A stretch of DNA of 64,000 nucleotides from Alteribacter populi (GCF_002352765.1 NZ_KZ293963.1:766368-830367); one strand, 5' to 3'; shown: positions 19,064-28,239, numbered from the stretch's first letter. The notes: a model not told the origin generated them from the letters alone. Program-made: numbers and translations.

Positions 19064-19489
19064 TTATTTAACAATCATAACAGGACACTTTACACGTTTG
19101 GCAACTTTATGGCTGACACTCCCTAAAACCATTTGCTGAAACGGATTCAATCCACGGCTGCCAATGACAACAAGGTCCCATTTCCCTTCGTTCACTGCTT
19201 TTACAATTGAGGGACCAGGTTCTCCAAAAATAGCTTTCATTTCATAGATTAAATGATGTTTCTTTAATAGGTCTTCAATTGGACGAAGTTTTTCCTTTCG
19301 ATGTTCCGGCAAAGATTGAAGCGGGTAGCCATTACCCAAAACATCGGACCGAATAGGCGTTTCATCCACAACATGTACGAGCGTGATTTTAGAATGTTCG
19401 ATTACTTTTGCTATGCCCGCTGCTTTTTCAGCAGCTCTTAAAGAATGATCTGATCCATCGGCAGCTAAAAGGATCTTTTTAAACATCAT
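19064..19489 (-). CDS. Universal stress protein, UspA family
   Basis: This 141-residue single Usp domain begins with KKILLAADGSDHSLRAAEKA and ends with the ATP-binding signature VIGSRGLNPFQQMVLGSVSHKV (G-x2-G-x9-G-S), so it is an ATP-binding type. It probably acts as a stress-responsive cytoplasmic dimer. Two ATGs in tandem follow GGGAGGG, and the first was kept. It lies directly downstream of the fused osmoprotectant-type importer, which ends in its own terminator. Confidence 0.88.
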   Translation of the reverse strand: MMFKKILLAADGSDHSLRAAEKAAGIAKVIEHSKITLVHVVDETPIRSDVLGNGYPLQSLPEHRKEKLRPIEDLLKKHHLIYEMKAIFGEPGPSIVKAVNEGKWDLVVIGSRGLNPFQQMVLGSVSHKVAKRVKCPVMIVK

Positions 19490-19589
19490 GATCCCTCCCT
19501 TGTAAACGCTTTCTTTCTATTATAATCGATAATCTTTATATTTTCTCGGTATAATACACAATTTTCAGAAAATATTTGCTATATTTTAC

Positions 19590-19618
19590 AAAAGGAGCGT
19601 CCCATTGGACACTCCTTT
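19590..19618 (-). terminator. Terminator of the fused importer operon
   Basis: AAAGGAGTGTCC pairs with GGACGCTCCTTTT across a short loop, six bases after the stop codon. Confidence 0.7.
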
Positions 19619-19624
19619 GATCTT

Positions 19625-21151
19625 TCAGTCGCTTAATAAGCCTTCGTTTACAAGGTAGTCCCTAGCAACATCCATTGCATTTTCATCCCCAACTTCTACT
19701 CGATGGTTCATATTCTGCATTTCCTCATCACTGATTTTTCCTTCCAACTGATTCAAAATAGCTTCAAGCTCTGGATATTGATTGAGAGTATCGGCTCTTA
19801 CTAAAGGAGCTCCTTGATATGGAGGGAAGAGACCTTCATCATCTTTAAGTACTGTCATGTCGTATTCTACGATGTACCAATCCGTTGCGTAAGCGTCCAT
19901 GAGATCAATATCTCCAGATTCAAGCGCATGTGGTCTGAGACCCGCTTCCATCGTTACAACATCAAAATCGATATTATATAGATCCTGAATGCCTAAATAA
20001 CCATCTTCACGATCAGAAAACTCATGGGTAAATCCTGCCGTTAAATCGTTGTTATAAGAAACCAAATCGGAAATCATTTCTACATGAAGTTCTTCAGCAC
20101 GGTCTGTCATCATAGCGATTGCATACGTGTTGTTAAACTGCATCGGCTGTAAGAAAACGAGACCGAATTCCTGCTCCATGACGTCTTTTGCTTGTTCAAA
20201 AACCTCCTCTTCATTCGTTGAATTAAGTTCTTCATCAAGTAAGCTCAATAGAGCAGTTCCTGTAAATTCTGGATAAATATCAATATTTGCAGATTGTATC
20301 GCATTAAAAACAAAGTCCGTTTGTCCTAAGTTCGGCTCCAAGTCAACATTTAAATCCGTCGCATCCTCAATTAACAATTTATACATATTAATAATAATTT
20401 CGGGTTCTGACCCTAATTTTCCGCCAACTGTAATGTCTGCTTGTTGCGGTTTTACAATGAGTGGACTCATTACAATAAGAGTAGCGATCAGTACAACAAA
20501 GACAATGGGTTTAATCGAGTTACCAGCAGATCGCCGCTCAGTAAAACGTAAAATAACGTCAAAGAGTAGGGCGAGTAGTGCAGCAGGAATCGCTCCTAAT
20601 AGAATATACTCATTATTTGACCTGGAAATACCTAACATGATCAAGTCTCCCAAACCACCAGCACCAATAAGCGCTGCAAGCGTTGCCGTCCCAACAATAA
20701 GGACCATCGACGTCCGGACACCTGCCATAATAACAGGCATCGCAATGGGAAGTTCAATTTTATGAAACCTTTTAAACGAGCACATGCCCATCCCTTTTGC
20801 TGCTTCAACCAGGGATGAGTCTACTTCTTTGACTCCCGTATAGGTATTTCGTAAAATAGGAAGTAGTGCGTAAGCCGTCAATGCTACGATCGCAGGTGTT
20901 GTGCCTATCCCGATCAGTGGAATCATAAACCCAAGTAAAGCTAAGCTCGGTATCGTTTGCAAGACTGCTGATGCTCCGATAATTGGTTCAGCTACCCGTG
21001 GAAATCGGGTTAAAAAGATCCCTAAAGGTAACGCAATAAATACACTCAGCAGTAAAGAGATGATAGATAGCTGTAAATGTTCCCAAGTAGCCGTCCAAAG
21101 TAAATCCTGTCTTGATTGGAATAACTCAACAAAGCTTTGAAATTGGATCAC
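19625..21151 (-). CDS. Quaternary-amine-type ABC importer, permease fused to substrate-binding domain
   Basis: Of 508 residues, about 1-215 form an OpuCB-like permease with five to six helices and the coupling motif EAAKGMGMCSFKRFHKIELP. After a last helix (PIVFVVLIATLIVMSPLIV), residues 240-508 form an OpuCC/ProX-like binding domain (ITVGGKLGSEPEIIINMYKLL; QSANIDIYPEFTGTAL; MEAGLRPHALESGDIDLMDAYATDWYIVEYDM). The same fusion occurs in Listeria BilEB and in streptococcal EgtUBC, so glycine betaine, choline, carnitine or ergothioneine are candidate ligands. It overlaps the ATPase gene by four bases (ATGA). Confidence 0.88.
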   Translation of the reverse strand: MIQFQSFVELFQSRQDLLWTATWEHLQLSIISLLLSVFIALPLGIFLTRFPRVAEPIIGASAVLQTIPSLALLGFMIPLIGIGTTPAIVALTAYALLPILRNTYTGVKEVDSSLVEAAKGMGMCSFKRFHKIELPIAMPVIMAGVRTSMVLIVGTATLAALIGAGGLGDLIMLGISRSNNEYILLGAIPAALLALLFDVILRFTERRSAGNSIKPIVFVVLIATLIVMSPLIVKPQQADITVGGKLGSEPEIIINMYKLLIEDATDLNVDLEPNLGQTDFVFNAIQSANIDIYPEFTGTALLSLLDEELNSTNEEEVFEQAKDVMEQEFGLVFLQPMQFNNTYAIAMMTDRAEELHVEMISDLVSYNNDLTAGFTHEFSDREDGYLGIQDLYNIDFDVVTMEAGLRPHALESGDIDLMDAYATDWYIVEYDMTVLKDDEGLFPPYQGAPLVRADTLNQYPELEAILNQLEGKISDEEMQNMNHRVEVGDENAMDVARDYLVNEGLLSD

Positions 21152-22236
21152 TTTCTATTCCTCCCTTTTAAACGGGCATCACTAATATAGAAAGCAATGT
21201 CTTTAATTGTAATAACACCTAACAATTGTCCAGATTCAACGACAGGTAAGACATCTTGATTTGCCTCTTTAAACACGTTCATTGCATCATGAAAAGTCTG
21301 AATCGGCCTGACAGTATAGTTAAAAGGGACAATGTCGCCATCTTCACCAAGTACCCCTTCAAATGTATGGTTGTTATATTGATATACAAACAGCGGCTGA
21401 TCAGGGCTTGTTCGCTCCACATGATTCGTGAAGGTCTCGTTCTTACTGATCATATAGTGCATTCCACTCGACCCTGTCCTGAGTAAGGTCCGGACTTCGT
21501 GTGCCCATCTATTCTCACGGTCTCCTATAAATTCTTTAATAAAATCATCTTTAGGTCTTTGCAATAATCGAGACGGCGTGTCTATTTGGACGACACGTCC
21601 TTCCTTCATTACACAGATACGATTCCCAAGAGCTAACGCTTCATCTATATCATGTGTGACAAAAACAATCGTTTTCTTTATTTCTTGCTGGAGCTTCACA
21701 ATGTCTAGCTGTAACTGCTCACGACTAATTGGATCAAGCGCACTGAATGGCTCATCCATCAAGATGATATCAGGATTTCCGGCCAAAGCGCGGACAACTC
21801 CAACTCTTTGCTGCTGGCCACCAGACAATTCGCTTGGTTTTCGATCTCGATATTTATCTGGGTCTAACCCTACCATGTCTAAAAGGTCATCAACCCGTTT
21901 AGCAACTTCTGCTTTTTTCCATTTTTTTAATTCTGGTACGATCGCAATATTTTCAGAAATTGTCATGTGCGGAAATAAAGCAATTTGCTGTAGCACATAG
22001 CCAATATTCCACCGTAACTGTTTAATTTCCTGTTCCTGAATATTTTTACCGTGAATATTAATTACACCTTCAGTCGGTTCAATTAACCGGTTAATCATTT
22101 TCATCGTTGTAGTTTTACCACAGCCGCTCGGTCCAATTAAGACAAAAAAATCACCTTTTTCTATCGTAAAAGACAACGAATCAACCGCCTTCGTTCTGTC
22201 TTCAAAAACTTTTGATACGGAAGAAAACTCAATCAT
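21148..22236 (-). CDS. Quaternary-amine-type ABC importer ATPase with CBS domain
   Basis: The 362-residue OpuCA/BilEA/EgtV-like protein has Walker A GPSGCGKTT, Q-loop YVLQQIALFPHMTI, signature [15 protein letters not shown], Walker B IILMDEPFSALDP and the His switch FVTHDIDEAL. The C-terminal region (250-362) holds a CBS pair (the second half LPVVESGQLLGVITIKDIAFYI is clear), which senses ionic strength or nucleotides in OpuA-type systems. ATG at 22236 has AAGGA with 9-base spacing; the GTG at 22242 is too close. First gene of a two-gene operon. Confidence 0.88.
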   Translation of the reverse strand: MIEFSSVSKVFEDRTKAVDSLSFTIEKGDFFVLIGPSGCGKTTTMKMINRLIEPTEGVINIHGKNIQEQEIKQLRWNIGYVLQQIALFPHMTISENIAIVPELKKWKKAEVAKRVDDLLDMVGLDPDKYRDRKPSELSGGQQQRVGVVRALAGNPDIILMDEPFSALDPISREQLQLDIVKLQQEIKKTIVFVTHDIDEALALGNRICVMKEGRVVQIDTPSRLLQRPKDDFIKEFIGDRENRWAHEVRTLLRTGSSGMHYMISKNETFTNHVERTSPDQPLFVYQYNNHTFEGVLGEDGDIVPFNYTVRPIQTFHDAMNVFKEANQDVLPVVESGQLLGVITIKDIAFYISDARLKGRNRK

Positions 22237-22386
22237 GGCCACACGTCCTTCATTTGGATACTGGTTACTTCAATTGTTTTTCTAAAGAATTTCCTCTATT
22301 AGATAGACTTTTGTATGTATAAAAAGAAACTCTATGTTATATTTCACGTTTCCGATTTTGTGAAACGTTTTTTTAGAGTGAAAGTA
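22237..22386. other. Upstream region of the fused importer
   Basis: No ORF. A hairpin CGTTTC/GAAACG followed by seven T residues on the plus strand (22347-22374) looks like a terminator with no plus-strand gene before it, so it may end an undetected small transcript or be chance. Confidence 0.3.
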
Positions 22387-22495
22387 TAACGAGACAGCTA
22401 CTTTCACGCCGCTCGTCTCAAGAGAAAAACACCCTTGAGACTTTAAAACATACGACGGAAGCTAACGCTTTTTTTTATAAAAAATTACTACGCGG
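22387..22495 (+). repeat. Dispersed repeat A, copy 1
   Basis: About 109 bases match, at roughly four of five positions, the reverse complement of 42428-42534. Shared blocks are GACAGCTAC, TTCACGCCGCT, GTCTCAAG, CCTTGAGACTTTAAAACAT and AACGCT/GACGCT. It contains the stem GTCTCAAG/CTTGAGAC. Both copies lie between genes. Confidence 0.75.
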
Positions 22496-22539
22496 CTGTC
22501 TTATAATTTTTACTTAAAGTACGTGAAATATTTGAATGA

Positions 22540-22580
22540 AAAAGTGGCTTCCTACTTAAACGACATAGGAAGCCACTTTA
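22540..22580 (-). terminator. Terminator of the CapA-like gene
   Basis: AAAGTGGCTTCCTA pairs perfectly with TAGGAAGCCACTTT, beginning four bases after the stop codon. Confidence 0.8.
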
Positions 22581-22583
22581 ATT

Positions 22584-23747
22584 TTAGTCCTGTGTTGTGA
22601 GGTCGTCCATCCATTGACTGACGTGTGTTTTTGCCTCGGTAAATTCGGCTTCCCAGTCTGGTAAAATACCCTCGTTCATTTTAGACTCGGGAAGAATAGC
22701 ATAATCTCGCCAGTTGGTTCGATCTGTATAAACAGGTATAAACGTTGGTTCATCGATAATCGTGAATGTTGCGGGCCCGGCGATGACTCTTTTTGCTGTC
22801 ACTTGTGCCATCCCGCCAATTCGCCTTTCGACTCCTTCTTGACCTGAAATGAAGTTACCTAAAGAATAAGCAACAAACACTTGTCTCCCATCACTTGTAT
22901 GTAACCATTCAAAGGGGTGAAGGACATGGGGATGATGTCCAAAAATGATATCAGCGCCTGCTTCAGCTGCTATGGATGTAATGGATGTCTGAAAATCATT
23001 TGGATACGCTGTGTATTCATCTCCATAATGAAGGTTTAAGACAACGACATCTGAATCTTCTTTTGCCTTCGCAACTTCACCTTCGATCCTCTCTTCATCA
23101 ATGAGGGCGATAAGATGCTCTTTACCTTCCGGGACTTGCATACCATTAGTCCCGTATGAATAGGACAAAAAAGAAAAAGTAAGACCGTTAACATTTGTTG
23201 TTCTTAACGTCTGCTTGTCTTCCTCTGACTCATAAGCACCTACATAAGGAAGGTCAATAGCATTCAAATGATGTATCGTATTTTCTACGGCTTCAGCACC
23301 ATAATCGAGAGTATGATTATTGGCAATGCTAAGCATGTCGAACCCTGTCTTTTGCAATGCATCTCCGACTTCTTTTGGACTATTAAATCGAGGGTAGCCT
23401 GATAAACCAACGGTTTCACCCCCGAGCATCGTTTCCTGGTTTGCAATCGCAAAATCTGCTTGCTGTATGTGAGGCGCAATGTGTTCAAACATCGGATAAA
23501 AATCAAATCCATCCTCCGATTGTGCATCATGAAAAATACTGTCGGAAATCAACACATCCCCTACGCCGAGAATTGTCGCTTCTTTATCTACTTTAGTATT
23601 CCTACTGGATTGTATATATTCGCGAACTGTATGGTTACTTGTTTCCTTAATCATTTCCTGACCACTGACTTCTCCTATAATACGAAAGCCAAAGATAGAA
23701 CCAACGACCGCAATAATGACTATTAAAGCTGAAATAGACCTTTTCAT
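22584..23747 (-). CDS. CapA/PgsA-like membrane-anchored metallophosphatase
   Basis: The 387 residues start with one N-terminal helix (ISALIVIIAVVGSIFGFRII), an uncleaved anchor or signal. The PGA_cap fold follows, with metallophosphatase-like motifs GVGDVLISDS, FAIANQET, SIANNHTLDYG, LNLHYGDEY and FGHHPHVLHPFEW, and YSLGNFISGQ. Family members include PgsA/CapA of poly-gamma-glutamate synthesis and free paralogues such as YwtB. No pgsB or pgsC is nearby, so a role in polyglutamate export is not supported. The gene is monocistronic with its own terminator. Confidence 0.82.
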   Translation of the reverse strand: MKRSISALIVIIAVVGSIFGFRIIGEVSGQEMIKETSNHTVREYIQSSRNTKVDKEATILGVGDVLISDSIFHDAQSEDGFDFYPMFEHIAPHIQQADFAIANQETMLGGETVGLSGYPRFNSPKEVGDALQKTGFDMLSIANNHTLDYGAEAVENTIHHLNAIDLPYVGAYESEEDKQTLRTTNVNGLTFSFLSYSYGTNGMQVPEGKEHLIALIDEERIEGEVAKAKEDSDVVVLNLHYGDEYTAYPNDFQTSITSIAAEAGADIIFGHHPHVLHPFEWLHTSDGRQVFVAYSLGNFISGQEGVERRIGGMAQVTAKRVIAGPATFTIIDEPTFIPVYTDRTNWRDYAILPESKMNEGILPDWEAEFTEAKTHVSQWMDDLTTQD

Positions 23748-24017
23748 AAGTTAATTTCCTTTCAATCGTTTCATAAACTATCTAGTTATAAAATATCACT
23801 CTTGACGTATTTTTAATTAGATTTTCTCACTCTATCAGCATAACAAAAAATTTCGTTTTTGTAACGTTAATATGACATTTCCATTACAAAAAAGTCGTAT
23901 ATTTTCATACAGTACACAATTTAGTCAAATTTTCGACATACATAACATACAACGAAATCGATTGACCTATGAGATTTAAACAACCAGCTAAGAAGATAAA
24001 TGCCTAAAGAAAAAACA
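23748..24017. other. Intergenic region upstream of the CapA-like gene
   Basis: About 270 AT-rich bases with no ORF. It must contain the CapA-like promoter, but I can place no clear -35/-10 pair. Confidence 0.4.
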
Positions 24018-24042
24018 AAAAAACCCGGAGTTCCGGGTTTTT
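24018..24042 (-). terminator. Terminator of the M32 carboxypeptidase gene
   Basis: AAACCCGGA and TCCGGGTTT form a tight hairpin with T runs on both strands, 12 bases after the stop codon. Confidence 0.85.
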
Positions 24043-24053
24043 AAGTAATACGT

Positions 24054-25583
24054 TTAAACTTTCAGCTTATAGACATCACGATATTTATCTTTTAAATAGT
24101 GAATTAAATAACTTGGATCAATTGCTTCTCCTGTCGTTTCTTTTAAGATATCAAGAGGAAGTTTACTTTTTCCGTATTGATGAACGTGCGTTGTCATCCA
24201 TTCTTTGATCGGTGTGAGTTCTCCTTTGCGGAGAAGATCTTCAAAGTTATCATTCAACTCACTTTGCAGTGCATTCATTAGTTGAGCAGCGTAGACGTAA
24301 CCTAGCGCATAGGACGGAAAGTAACCAAACGCACCACCAGACCAATGCACATCTTGTAATACACCTTCTCCGTCATCATTTGGGCGAACCCCAAGATATT
24401 CTTCCATTTTATCATTCCATGCTTCAGGCAGGTCTTTTACTTCGAGCTCACGATTAATTAAGGCTTTTTCAAGTTCATAACGGACAATAATATGGAGTGC
24501 ATAGGTCATCTCATCTGCTTCAATTCGAATAAGAGAAGGACCTGCCACATTAATTCCTCGGTAAAACGTATCAAGGTCGACTTCATCAAACTGGCCGTCC
24601 GCATAATCTTTTAAAAGGTCATAATTTTTCTCCCAAAAGGCACGATTTCGTCCGACGAAGTTTTCCCAGAAAAGGGATTGTGATTCATGAATGCCCATCG
24701 AAGTCCCAGAGCATAATGGTGTACCTACCAGATTTTCTCCGATATTTTGCTCATAGAGAGCATGACCCCCTTCGTGAATCGTACCAAACACAGCGGTGCG
24801 AAAATCATCCTCATCGTATTTTGTTGTCACTCGTACATCACCAGGGTTCAACCCAATTGCAAACGGATGCACTGTCGTATCTAAACGGCCTGCCTCAAAG
24901 TCGTATTGCATCTGTTCTAATATTTTTTTACTTAGTGCTTCTTGGTTCGAAGCAGGAAATTTTTTAAATAAAAAGTCTGTTTTCGGTTTATCTGCTGCCT
25001 CCGTTACCGCTTGTACAAGAGGCACGAGATGATTTCTTAATTCACCAAAGACACGATCTAACGTTTCCACGGTAAGACCTGGTTCATAATCATCGAGTAG
25101 GGCATCGTATTTATTACCCTCATAGCCAACCCATTCAACATACTTCCGGTTAAATTCCACAATCTTTTCTAAATAAGGACGAAAGCTTTCAAAGTCTGCA
25201 TTCTCTTTCGCTTCTGGCCAAATCGATTCGGCATTCGATGTTAACACAACGTAGTCTTGAAACTCTTTTTCTGGAATGTTTTTTTGCTTATCGAAATTTC
25301 TTTTACATTCTTTCACAGAAGCGATCGTGACTTTATCAAGTTGATCTTGAACGTTTTCATCACTCAATACCTTTAAATAATGCTCCATTTGAGTTGAAAT
25401 GGACATTTTAAAGACTTGAGATGACAAAGTCCCTATGACTTCAGCACGCTGACTTGCTCCCTTTTTTGGAGCACCTGTACGTAAATCCCATGCCATCAGA
25501 CCAAGAGATTCATTATAATGACTCATTCTCTTAACATAGTCCTGAAACTCTTTTTTTATTATCTCTACATTGTTATGACTCAA
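24054..25583 (-). CDS. Metallocarboxypeptidase, M32 (Taq) family
   Basis: The 509 residues cover the full length of the family (B. subtilis YpwA is about 500). The zinc motif HEGGH is at residues 270-274 within GTIHEGGHALYEQN, followed by GIHESQSLFWEN (third ligand and M32 signature) and IRIEADEMTYALHI, the family hallmark. It removes C-terminal residues from peptides in the cytoplasm, with broad specificity. The start is a TTG behind AAGGAG. The gene stands alone, transcribed away from the HesB-like gene. Confidence 0.92.
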   Translation of the reverse strand: MSHNNVEIIKKEFQDYVKRMSHYNESLGLMAWDLRTGAPKKGASQRAEVIGTLSSQVFKMSISTQMEHYLKVLSDENVQDQLDKVTIASVKECKRNFDKQKNIPEKEFQDYVVLTSNAESIWPEAKENADFESFRPYLEKIVEFNRKYVEWVGYEGNKYDALLDDYEPGLTVETLDRVFGELRNHLVPLVQAVTEAADKPKTDFLFKKFPASNQEALSKKILEQMQYDFEAGRLDTTVHPFAIGLNPGDVRVTTKYDEDDFRTAVFGTIHEGGHALYEQNIGENLVGTPLCSGTSMGIHESQSLFWENFVGRNRAFWEKNYDLLKDYADGQFDEVDLDTFYRGINVAGPSLIRIEADEMTYALHIIVRYELEKALINRELEVKDLPEAWNDKMEEYLGVRPNDDGEGVLQDVHWSGGAFGYFPSYALGYVYAAQLMNALQSELNDNFEDLLRKGELTPIKEWMTTHVHQYGKSKLPLDILKETTGEAIDPSYLIHYLKDKYRDVYKLKV

Positions 25584-25741
25584 ATCGACTCATCTCCTTA
25601 CAATTCAATCTTTAACTCATTCGTAATTCCGGTCTTTAATTCCTGCTTTTTTAGGATAAAATTTCTTACCTAATCATGATTATTGATTCTTGTTTGAATT
25701 TCAATGTAAAATAAGTAGGCGAAGTTGAGGAGGTTGGATTA

Positions 25742-26053
25742 ATGAATTTAACGATTACTGAATCTGCGGTAAAATTTTATAAACAGGAAATGAAATTATT
25801 AGACAATGACGCGGTGCGTTTTTTTGTAAGAGTAGGCGGAGTTGGTTCAGGGGGGTTTTCAGCAGGTATTACAAAAGATCTCCCTGTCTCAGATCGGCAT
25901 TCCGTTACCGTAAACCATATTACATTCTATGTATCAAGCGATGACGAATGGTATTTTGATGGGATGACGATTGATTTCAACGAAGATCGCGGTGAAGTAC
26001 AATTTTCTAATCCAAAGATCGAGGACGTAACTAATCCTCAAGGAAAAGGCTAA
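25742..26053 (+). CDS. HesB/IscA-like protein (YneR family)
   Basis: This 103-residue protein of the Fe-S biogenesis (HesB-like) fold has LTITESAVKFYKQEM at the start, FFVRVGGVGSGGFSAGITKDLP and the C-terminal ITFYVSSDDEWYFDGMTIDFNE. It lacks the three cysteines that bind iron or clusters in true A-type carriers, as do other members of this Bacillus subfamily, so cluster transfer is unlikely and the function is unknown. It has a strong ribosome site GAGGAGG. It is a single gene ending in a 27-bp hairpin. Confidence 0.8.
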   Translation: MNLTITESAVKFYKQEMKLLDNDAVRFFVRVGGVGSGGFSAGITKDLPVSDRHSVTVNHITFYVSSDDEWYFDGMTIDFNEDRGEVQFSNPKIEDVTNPQGKG

Positions 26054-26111
26054 AAAGTGATGTTGTTCATGGCTGATTTTTTGAGCCCTATTTATACAGT
26101 ACGTGAAATAT

Positions 26112-26176
26112 AAAGAATAACAAAAGAGGCTGTCTCTTCACGTTTTGTAAAGAGACAGCCTCTTTTGTTATTCTTT
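26112..26176. terminator. Bidirectional terminator with 27-bp perfect arms
   Basis: The arms at 26112-26138 and 26150-26176 are exact complements around an 11-base loop, with the central part AAAAGAGGCTGTCTCTT. It ends the HesB-like gene on the plus strand and the opuA-DUF2564 operon on the minus strand. The right arm includes the stop and last codons of the minus-strand gene. Confidence 0.85.
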
Positions 26177-26410
26177 AGCCTCATCAAGCTGATTCTCTAA
26201 TTTTTCGATAAGTCCCCGGGAATATTCTCCTAATTCCCCGCTCATTTCATAATTCACAGCTTCCTGCAATTGTCTTTTTGCGTCATTTAATGCATTTGTT
26301 GCGGTCTCAAGCTGACCTGTATCCATGCTCATGGTCGCTTGTCCGACCATTTTTTGAGCAGCTTTGATTGCCATCTCTACTTGCTGAATGTCGTTAAATG
26401 GTTTAGACAT
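26168..26410 (-). CDS. Small helical protein (DUF2564-like)
   Basis: The 80-residue, all-helical, cytoplasmic-looking protein (VEMAIKAAQKMVGQATMSMD; ALNDAKRQLQEAVNYE) resembles the DUF2564 family of Bacillus; function unknown. The ribosome site AGGGGAAAG precedes the ATG. It lies only 33 bp behind opuAC on the same strand without an intervening terminator, so it is probably read together with the opuA operon. Its last codons lie inside the terminator hairpin. Confidence 0.65.
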   Translation of the reverse strand: MSKPFNDIQQVEMAIKAAQKMVGQATMSMDTGQLETATNALNDAKRQLQEAVNYEMSGELGEYSRGLIEKLENQLDEAKE

Positions 26411-26443
26411 AATCTTTCCCCTGCCTTTTATAATTTTCTTAAT

Positions 26444-27391
26444 TTACCCTGCATTTTCGATCATTTCATTGACTTCATCTTGATGCTCTTCCACCCATTC
26501 ACGGGCTAATTCCTCTTCGTCTCCACCGTCTTCAATTTCGGCAATCATTTGCTCCACTTCTTCTACATCTATGCTCCAATTACTGAAAAATTCATAGGCT
26601 TCTGGAGCATTTTCCGCTAGTTCTCTATTCACTACAACATGTACTTCCGATGTTTCAAAATATCCTTGTTCATCTTCGAGCACATTCAAATCGTAATCGA
26701 CAAACATTGGATGAGGACGCCAGCCTAAAAATAAAATTGGGTCTTCAGACGGAACGTGACGTTGGACTTCAGACAGCATCCCCGCTTCACTTGATGCAAC
26801 ATACTCAAGATCTAAGTCGTATTCCTCAATCATTTCTCTTGACGTTTCTGTCATCCCAGCTCCTTCTTCAATGCCATAAATACGATTGTCAAATTGATCT
26901 TCCTGTCCTTGCAGATCTTCAACTGATGCAATTCCTTCCACGTAATCAGGGACTACCCAGCCCAACTCTCCGTCTGGATAACTAACTGAAGCACTTTCAA
27001 TTGTATCCTCATACTGCTCCATATAATCTTCGTGCATATCTGGAAGCCACGCATCCATAAATACATCCAAATCACCTCGTGAAAGCCCTGTATAAACAGC
27101 ACCTGCATCAGCTTCCTGTAGCTCAACGGTATAACCCATACCTTCAAGAATTTCTTTTGCGATATAGGTAGGAGGAATCGTTGAAGTCCAGTTTGTGACA
27201 CCAAAGTGAATCGTTTCATCACGGTCTTCCGCACCATCCTCTTGTTCACCTTCATCTGGAGTGGCTTCTTCTCCGGTATCATCCTCAACTTCTTCACCTA
27301 TGCCACAACCGTTCATTACGAGAACTGCCATGATCCCTAGTACCGCAAACACGAGTACAAACCACGTCCAATGCTTTCTCATTTCTTTCAC
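26444..27391 (-). CDS. opuAC: Glycine betaine ABC importer, substrate-binding lipoprotein
   Basis: The 315-residue protein has a lipoprotein signal (WFVLVFAVLGIMAVLVMNGC, lipobox Cys at about 29), a very acidic linker (EEVEDDTGEEATPDEGEQED) and an OpuAC domain: IHFGVTNWTSTIPPTYIAKEILE, FMDAWLPDMHEDY, ELGWVVPDYV and LGWRPHPMFVDYDL, with tryptophans that can form the betaine cage. It delivers glycine betaine to the OpuAA/OpuAB core. The strong acidity suits an extracytoplasmic protein of a salt-adapted cell. Confidence 0.9.
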   Translation of the reverse strand: MKEMRKHWTWFVLVFAVLGIMAVLVMNGCGIGEEVEDDTGEEATPDEGEQEDGAEDRDETIHFGVTNWTSTIPPTYIAKEILEGMGYTVELQEADAGAVYTGLSRGDLDVFMDAWLPDMHEDYMEQYEDTIESASVSYPDGELGWVVPDYVEGIASVEDLQGQEDQFDNRIYGIEEGAGMTETSREMIEEYDLDLEYVASSEAGMLSEVQRHVPSEDPILFLGWRPHPMFVDYDLNVLEDEQGYFETSEVHVVVNRELAENAPEAYEFFSNWSIDVEEVEQMIAEIEDGGDEEELAREWVEEHQDEVNEMIENAG

Positions 27392-27407
27392 TCCTTATCT
27401 TGAAAAT

Positions 27408-28238
27408 TTATCGTTCCGTCTTGATTCCTTGCGTAATTCGATCCAAAATAATCGCCAATACAACAATCCCTAAACCACCAATGAGTCCAAGTCCTACGTT
27501 AACACTTGAAATACCGGATAAAACGATCGAACCAAGGCCTGGTGCTCCAATCATTGCAGCGATAACTGCCATCGAAAGCGCAAGCATAATCGTCTGATTA
27601 ATCCCTGCCATGATCGTAGGCAAAGCAAGCGGAAGTTGAACTTTCATCAGCATTTGTCCTGAAGTGGAACCGAATGCTCTAGAAGCTTCCACGACGTCTT
27701 CTGGCACTTGGCGTATTCCTAAATTCGTAAGTCTGACACAGGGTGGAGTTGCAAAGACAAAGGTTGAAATAACAGCCGGTACGCCCCCTAAACCAAAAAG
27801 TAAAATCGCCGGGATAAGATAAACGAAACTCGGCAACGTTTGCATAAAGTCGAGAATTGGCCGGACGACTTTAAGCACGCCTTCTGATTTAGCACTCCAG
27901 ATACCTATTGGAATACCAATAATGATCGACAGAAATGTCGCAACAAATATAATCGCCAGCGTTTGCATACCCTCTTCCCACAGATCAACAGACCCGAGAT
28001 AAAAGAGACCAATCAAACTGAAAATCGCAACCCCCTTCCCCGCTAAATACCAGGCAAGAACGACGATTATGATTGTTAATACTTCAGCTGGGATCGCATT
28101 TAAAGCCCAATTTATCCACTCAAGTAACGTTCCAATCCATCCCCCTGCCATATCGAAAAACGGACCTAAGGTGGGGATCAGCCAGCTATTTACAAAATCA
28201 TTTGTCCACTCTTCTAATGGAAAATAAAAATAGTTCAT
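27408..28238 (-). CDS. opuAB: Glycine betaine ABC importer permease
   Basis: The 276 residues have an amphipathic N-terminus (LEEWTNDFVNSWLIPTLGPFFD) and about six to seven helices. The coupling segment is EASRAFGSTSGQMLMKVQLPLALPTIMAGI, as in OpuAB/ProW. It ends 17 bp before opuAC and starts 1 bp after the ATPase stop. With OpuAA and OpuAC it imports glycine betaine under high osmolarity. Confidence 0.92.
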   Translation of the reverse strand: MNYFYFPLEEWTNDFVNSWLIPTLGPFFDMAGGWIGTLLEWINWALNAIPAEVLTIIIVVLAWYLAGKGVAIFSLIGLFYLGSVDLWEEGMQTLAIIFVATFLSIIIGIPIGIWSAKSEGVLKVVRPILDFMQTLPSFVYLIPAILLFGLGGVPAVISTFVFATPPCVRLTNLGIRQVPEDVVEASRAFGSTSGQMLMKVQLPLALPTIMAGINQTIMLALSMAVIAAMIGAPGLGSIVLSGISSVNVGLGLIGGLGIVVLAIILDRITQGIKTER

Positions 28239-28239
28239 G

